Source: RGIG5952 sp045603485 | GTDB lineage: Bacteria; Verrucomicrobiota; Kiritimatiellia; RFP12; JAAYLN01 | Assembly: GCA_045603485.1 (NCBI GenBank) | Contig: JAZUMF010000005.1 | Location: forward strand, 1-64,000 | Reading direction: 5' to 3' | Length of the DNA: 64,000 nt | Shown here: one piece after another, positions 60,180 through 64,000 of the stretch | Position numbering within the stretch: position 1 is the first letter of the stretch | How the letters are laid out: each line of letters begins with the position of its first letter | Notes under the pieces: model-generated | Told to the model about the DNA's origin: nothing | Seen by the model: the letters and a program-made list of their open reading frames with translations, nothing else | The model's database searches: none | Position numbers and translations under genes: made by a program

Positions 60180-60770
60180 ATGAAATTTTTCCTAAATAAT
60201 AAATCGGCAGGCTTCACCTTAATTGAGATAAGTCTTGTTCTTTTACTCTTTGGCTCGGCTGTCGGCGGGCTTTTAAGCTTTTTCAGCGTAGGGTTGCGTC
60301 AGGAGAACAGCGCGATGTCTGATACGGTTCAGTCCATGTTCGCCTTTGATGTGTTGGGGCAAATAGAGGCCAAGGCCGCAGAGATTAACGATCTGTCAAT
60401 CTGGAACAGTGATATAAAGTCTAAATTGCAAAATAATCTTACCGTAGGTATAGGTACAAATTCAAAGAAGATCAAGTTTACAGGGATTTATAAGGGAATT
60501 GGTAACGATGATAAATTTGCCGATAAGTCCTTTGATATGAGCGTGCTTTTGGAGGACTACCCGAAAGAGCGTTCATATATCCGCTATAATTTGGATATTG
60601 TCAAGGTCCGTAATCCTGTTGATTTTGGAAAGGATGGAGGCCCGTGTCTTTGGCGCGTTTCTATTTGGGTAACAGACAGGCGCGATGCCATCCCGACTGA
60701 CAATACGCCTTTTATCGTTGATTTAGCCTATCAGGGCGGCCTTGATGATGTTTTGAATGTTGAGGAGTAG
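60180..60770 (+). CDS. prepilin-type pseudopilin (5)
   Basis: 196 residues; KSAGFTLIEISLVLLLFGSAVGG, slightly diverged hydrophobic segment. Next ATG follows in 4 bases. Confidence 0.83.
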   Translation: MKFFLNNKSAGFTLIEISLVLLLFGSAVGGLLSFFSVGLRQENSAMSDTVQSMFAFDVLGQIEAKAAEINDLSIWNSDIKSKLQNNLTVGIGTNSKKIKFTGIYKGIGNDDKFADKSFDMSVLLEDYPKERSYIRYNLDIVKVRNPVDFGKDGGPCLWRVSIWVTDRRDAIPTDNTPFIVDLAYQGGLDDVLNVEE

Positions 60771-60774
60771 ATTG

Positions 60775-61416
60775 ATGCAAGTGAAGCAAATAAAGGGTTC
60801 CTCAGGCTTTTCGCTGGTTGAAATTCTCGTTGCGACGACGATTTTGCTCGTTATTGTCGTTTTGGTCTCAATGGTCTTTCAGCAGCAGAGCGCTGCTTTC
60901 CAAGCGGGCGTCGACCGCACTCAGGGGCAATCAGCCCTTCGGAGCGTTATGGGTATGGTTTCCAGGGATTTGTCACTGGCTGTTGATTCAGAGGATTATT
61001 TGGATTTGCCCAAAAATAAGTTTTCATCGACAAGCTTGTCGTTTCTTGCCTTGACTGGAGTGGACGGCAAGGATAATGTTGGCGCCGACAGCGAAGGAAC
61101 TTTGTCTCTTCAATTGATTAAATACAGTTATTCAAGCAAGGTTGTCAGTCGTGAAGTTTCCAATATTTCTTTTTCAAAGGGTGGATGGAAAACAAGCGGC
61201 GCAAAGAAGAGTGCCTTAAACAGCAAGAGTAATCCGATTAACGACTTGGAGTTTATTGTTGAGGGTGGAACACTTACGATGCCGAATAATATCCGCATCT
61301 TAGCGTCCACCAAGGCAAATACGACGGCTTCGCCTGTTAGCGGCCATAGTGCCGGGCCAAACAGCTTATGGAACGACGATGACGATATTTTTGTCGGCGG
61401 TAGGATGAATGAATAG
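60775..61416 (+). CDS. prepilin-type pseudopilin (6), GspJ-like
   Basis: 213 residues from the ATG at 60775 (GAGGAG upstream). GSSGFSLVEILVATTILLVIVVLVSMVFQQQ with the LVEILVA pattern and the early Gln-rich helix, seen in GspJ/PilW-type minor pseudopilins. Confidence 0.83.
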   Translation: MQVKQIKGSSGFSLVEILVATTILLVIVVLVSMVFQQQSAAFQAGVDRTQGQSALRSVMGMVSRDLSLAVDSEDYLDLPKNKFSSTSLSFLALTGVDGKDNVGADSEGTLSLQLIKYSYSSKVVSREVSNISFSKGGWKTSGAKKSALNSKSNPINDLEFIVEGGTLTMPNNIRILASTKANTTASPVSGHSAGPNSLWNDDDDIFVGGRMNE

Positions 61417-61429
61417 GAAAGGGAGTAAG

Positions 61430-61903
61430 ATGAAGTTGTTTTCTCATATTACATCCCGTAGAAGTGCGGGTTTTACATTGCCGGAGCTTTTGGCGGTCGT
61501 TTGTATTATTTCTCTTTTGATGACAGCCTCCTTTGGTGCTCTTGCGAGAGCTAGAAAGATGGCGAGAATCACTAAGGCAGAGGTACAACTGCGTGAGCTT
61601 ATCAATGCCTGGACTCAGTATTACACGACATACGAGGAGTGGCCATCCAATATGGAGGGCGCGCGTGATGTTGATGCAACGGGTGTTCTTCTCGCTCCGC
61701 TAACCGACGCTAATCATGCTGACAACCCGTACGGTATTGTATTTTTGAATTTTTCGGGCTCTGGCGCATATCGTGATCCATGGGGGCAGATGTATCGGCT
61801 TTCAACGAGCTCAGGTGGTAACTCGTCATCAGGTAGAGAGAAGGGCCTTACAATTCTCGAAACGACTGTTGCTCTGCCTAAGCGTATTGTCCCAATTCCC
61901 TAA
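61430..61903 (+). CDS. prepilin-type pseudopilin (7)
   Basis: 157 residues from the ATG at 61430 (AAAGGGAG upstream). RSAGFTLPELLAVVCIISLLMTASFGAL: Pro at +4, Glu at +5 retained. Gly/Ser-rich loop (SSGGNSSSGREKG) before the C-terminus. GspG-like size and FxDPWG-like motif (YRDPWGQMYRL). Confidence 0.85.
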   Translation: MKLFSHITSRRSAGFTLPELLAVVCIISLLMTASFGALARARKMARITKAEVQLRELINAWTQYYTTYEEWPSNMEGARDVDATGVLLAPLTDANHADNPYGIVFLNFSGSGAYRDPWGQMYRLSTSSGGNSSSGREKGLTILETTVALPKRIVPIP

Positions 61904-61917
61904 TGGAAGGAATAACG

Positions 61918-64000
61918 ATGAAAAGACTTCCACAATTAGATTCTTCGCGTTCCGGCATGGCTTTGGTTATCGTGCTGGGTTTGATTTCTCTTTTGATTAT
62001 CAGTAGCGTTACCTTTGCAATTTTGATGCGCGTTGAGCGTGCGAGCTCTGCCAATGCGCGCAATACGATGATGGCGCGTCAAATAGTCAAAGCCGCATTG
62101 TATAATTCAATTGCGACGATTAGTGCCAATATCGGAGACGCTGCTTATCCCGAATGGTATGATTTGGATAAACCTGAAAAGCCCTACTGGAAAATGTATT
62201 CGACAAGAACAGATAAGGCTTTGGGCAAGAAAGAAGGGCGCGAGATACATTTCTGGAAGGATACCTTCGGTTCTATCGATCATAACATTGGAACAAGCCC
62301 CGAAGGTGCTCGCGCTCCAGCCTTGATAATGACATATTCCGCCGAGCGTTATTTGCCTTATGCAATTCGTCATCGTGCATACGCAAGGGCTATGTCAGAG
62401 GGCGGAAAGTCGACTGGTGGCGTTAGCGGTATCGCACCGGAGTGGATTCCCGTTGCAACAGATGCAGATGATGTCAGCAAGGAAGGCGACAGCGATCTTA
62501 ATACTAATGCCAGCAAAAATCAGAATATCGTCGGCCGTTATGCCTTTATGGCATTTAACACGACGGGATATCTTGACCTTTCAGCTATGATTTCAGAATA
62601 TGCAAAGGCAAAGGAAAAACCTGTGCGTTTTATGGGTACGAGCGTATCTGAGCTCTCTTTGAGCTCAGCCTTTTTCAGCAAAGAGACAACTCATCAGAAA
62701 TTCATTGAGGATAATGAAAATGCCGGTCGCTATGATACGGTCGCTGAGATTCTTGACCATAATCGAAAGAATGCCGACAAAGATGGCGAGAATGACTCCG
62801 TCTTTGCCGACGGTGCGACATTTTCGGCCTTTTCATATATGCCAAAGGAATATGCACCACACAAGTCCGATGATGTTAATGATAAAAAAGAGAATGGCGT
62901 AGCCTTCCGTGAAAAGATTTATATAGGTAAATACGATCCGGCAACTCCGGGCGAGGAGTTTAAGGAAAAAGAAGGTCAGGTCGAGCACATTAAGAAGCAC
63001 AAGGCTCGCATAATGAAGGCCTTTTATGATAGCGGACTTCGCGCTTCATCGGGAGAGTACAGGAAGAATAAGACTATTTCAGAAGCAAAGTGCGATATTT
63101 GCGGCACTGCGGCATATACTTTGCCGACCAAGTATAATTCAGAGCAGGCACTTTGGGGATATCTTGGTTTGATTGATTATATCGATGAAGACGGCGAGCC
63201 TGCCGGTGATAATGATATGGAGCGCTACGGTCGCCCCGTAACCGAGGCGTCTCCTTTATTCAACGGCTTTATGACAGTTATTCGCTTGACGCGGGGCGAA
63301 GTAGTTGAAGAAAAGGATTATGAGTTGCCCAGCGGCGCAACCGAAAAGCGCAAGGTACTCAAAAGCGGCAAGGTCGGTGTCACTGCCGAGGTAGTTGCAA
63401 AGATGGCCTTTACCGATCGTTTCGGCGAGAATTCAGGCTCTGATTTATTTGGCGATGCTATCTACGAGGGAAAGATTGCCTTGAGGTTTGATGGGGGTAA
63501 GAAAGAAGTATGGAAGGAGGGAATTGCCGAAGCCGCCAAAACGCTCAACGGCGTAGACAAAGACTTGCTTGATGAAGGTGCAATTGTTTGCGTCGGCGAG
63601 CTTGATGGGGAGTATCCTGATGTTCCGTTGCTTTTGATTGAAGACTTTAAGTATGAAAGTGAAGTTAATGCTGCAAGCCTTGATGAGGTAGAATTCCCAG
63701 ATATGGTTTATGCCAGTGCCGCAGCCCAGATTGAGATGATTGATGGCATCACTCAGCGTATTCCTGCCGATGAGGCTATCTATATAAATGAAGGGTACGA
63801 GGATTGGCTTACTGCGAGTGTCGAGCCTAAACCTTTTGAGATTCAGGGTGAGGAGAAGGTCAGGGTAAATGTCAGCGATGGGGTCGCAACCTATACTGTT
63901 ACTACGAATGTCGTTCATTTGGTTATGTGGGGTGAGATGCTTGATCCTCGTTTTTATCACGCAGGAGCCTACTCCGAGACAATGCCTAATGCCTTGCCGA
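61918..64000 (+). CDS. GspK/PilX-like minor pseudopilin (runs off right edge)
   Basis: An uninterrupted frame from the ATG at 61918 (GGAAGGA upstream) to the end, at least 694 residues. SGMALVIVLGLISLLIISSVTFAIL is an N-terminal hydrophobic helix lacking the Glu +5, as in GspK/PilX, followed by an RASSANARN helix. It is unusually long. Only one CxxC (CDIC, ~residue 397) is seen. As the last of the run it could be the pseudopilus tip; the 3' end is out of view. Confidence 0.75.
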   Translation, partial: MKRLPQLDSSRSGMALVIVLGLISLLIISSVTFAILMRVERASSANARNTMMARQIVKAALYNSIATISANIGDAAYPEWYDLDKPEKPYWKMYSTRTDKALGKKEGREIHFWKDTFGSIDHNIGTSPEGARAPALIMTYSAERYLPYAIRHRAYARAMSEGGKSTGGVSGIAPEWIPVATDADDVSKEGDSDLNTNASKNQNIVGRYAFMAFNTTGYLDLSAMISEYAKAKEKPVRFMGTSVSELSLSSAFFSKETTHQKFIEDNENAGRYDTVAEILDHNRKNADKDGENDSVFADGATFSAFSYMPKEYAPHKSDDVNDKKENGVAFREKIYIGKYDPATPGEEFKEKEGQVEHIKKHKARIMKAFYDSGLRASSGEYRKNKTISEAKCDICGTAAYTLPTKYNSEQALWGYLGLIDYIDEDGEPAGDNDMERYGRPVTEASPLFNGFMTVIRLTRGEVVEEKDYELPSGATEKRKVLKSGKVGVTAEVVAKMAFTDRFGENSGSDLFGDAIYEGKIALRFDGGKKEVWKEGIAEAAKTLNGVDKDLLDEGAIVCVGELDGEYPDVPLLLIEDFKYESEVNAASLDEVEFPDMVYASAAAQIEMIDGITQRIPADEAIYINEGYEDWLTASVEPKPFEIQGEEKVRVNVSDGVATYTVTTNVVHLVMWGEMLDPRFYHAGAYSETMPNALP

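Overview
The window reads as chromosome of an anaerobic, Gram-negative bacterium, most likely of the PVC superphylum (Kiritimatiellota/Lentisphaerota-like; an inference, not a proof). Pointers are an oxygen-sensitive class III ribonucleotide reductase, KDO activation (kdsB), many lipoproteins and signal peptides, ExbB/ExbD, a long run of pseudopilins, a short alanyl-tRNA synthetase and several sugar-phosphate isomerase/epimerase paralogues beside a glycoside hydrolase. No rRNA, tRNA or CRISPR array is visible.

Layout. 1-302 is the start of a secreted hydrolase-like gene leaving the window. About 303-1130 is non-coding and repeat-rich, with a decayed gene end. 1203-7896 (minus strand) is a visibly GC-richer island of secreted and lipoproteins: two small paralogous lipoproteins, an unknown lipoprotein, an LpoB-like PBP-activator homologue, a secreted JAMM-like protein, a CsgG/LpoB-like plus PEGA-like protein, a YcfL-like lipoprotein and a GxQxG-repeat surface protein. 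Direct copies of a dispersed repeat lie on both sides. 8633-17734 (minus) is a housekeeping run: rpoZ, smpB, a NYN-cold-shock fusion, proS, an HU-like gene, hisS, alaS, apt, then a MATE exporter. 17987-18993 is a REP-associated (RAYT-like, Y1) transposase split by a -1 frameshift that carries a textbook-looking slippery site and hairpin.

19255-22741 holds trxB and an nrdD fused to a glutaredoxin-like domain, with two NrdR-box-like sites 32 bp apart upstream; nrdG is 19 kb away at 41934. 22834-25761 has a cytoplasmic GH28-like gene and two isomerase-like genes. 25962-28874 is a VWA-like secreted protein with a histidine kinase and an OmpR-type regulator. 29080-31787 is the conserved rpmH-rnpA-yidD-yidC block. 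31820-40564 carries a metal-dependent hydrolase, trmO, a tandem glycine riboswitch controlling an AGCS symporter, a third isomerase, ddl, trxA, putP, a LUD protein and kdsB. 40695-41890 has a strong promoter, a large hairpin (small RNA or attenuator), a coiled-coil/HTH gene and a 9-bp minisatellite.

The rest, on the plus strand, is envelope machinery: mreB-mreC-mreD-mrdA-rodA-rng (rod elongation), a TPR protein, a small secreted protein and ExbB-ExbD-ExbD (proton-driven envelope energisation), then gspF with seven prepilin-like genes and a GspK/PilX-like gene that runs off the right edge.

The items I would look at first are the possible programmed frameshift in the transposase, the nrdD-glutaredoxin/trxB/NrdR-box arrangement, the LpoB/YcfL lipoprotein island and its repeat borders, and the riboswitch whose P1 helix contains the Shine-Dalgarno sequence.
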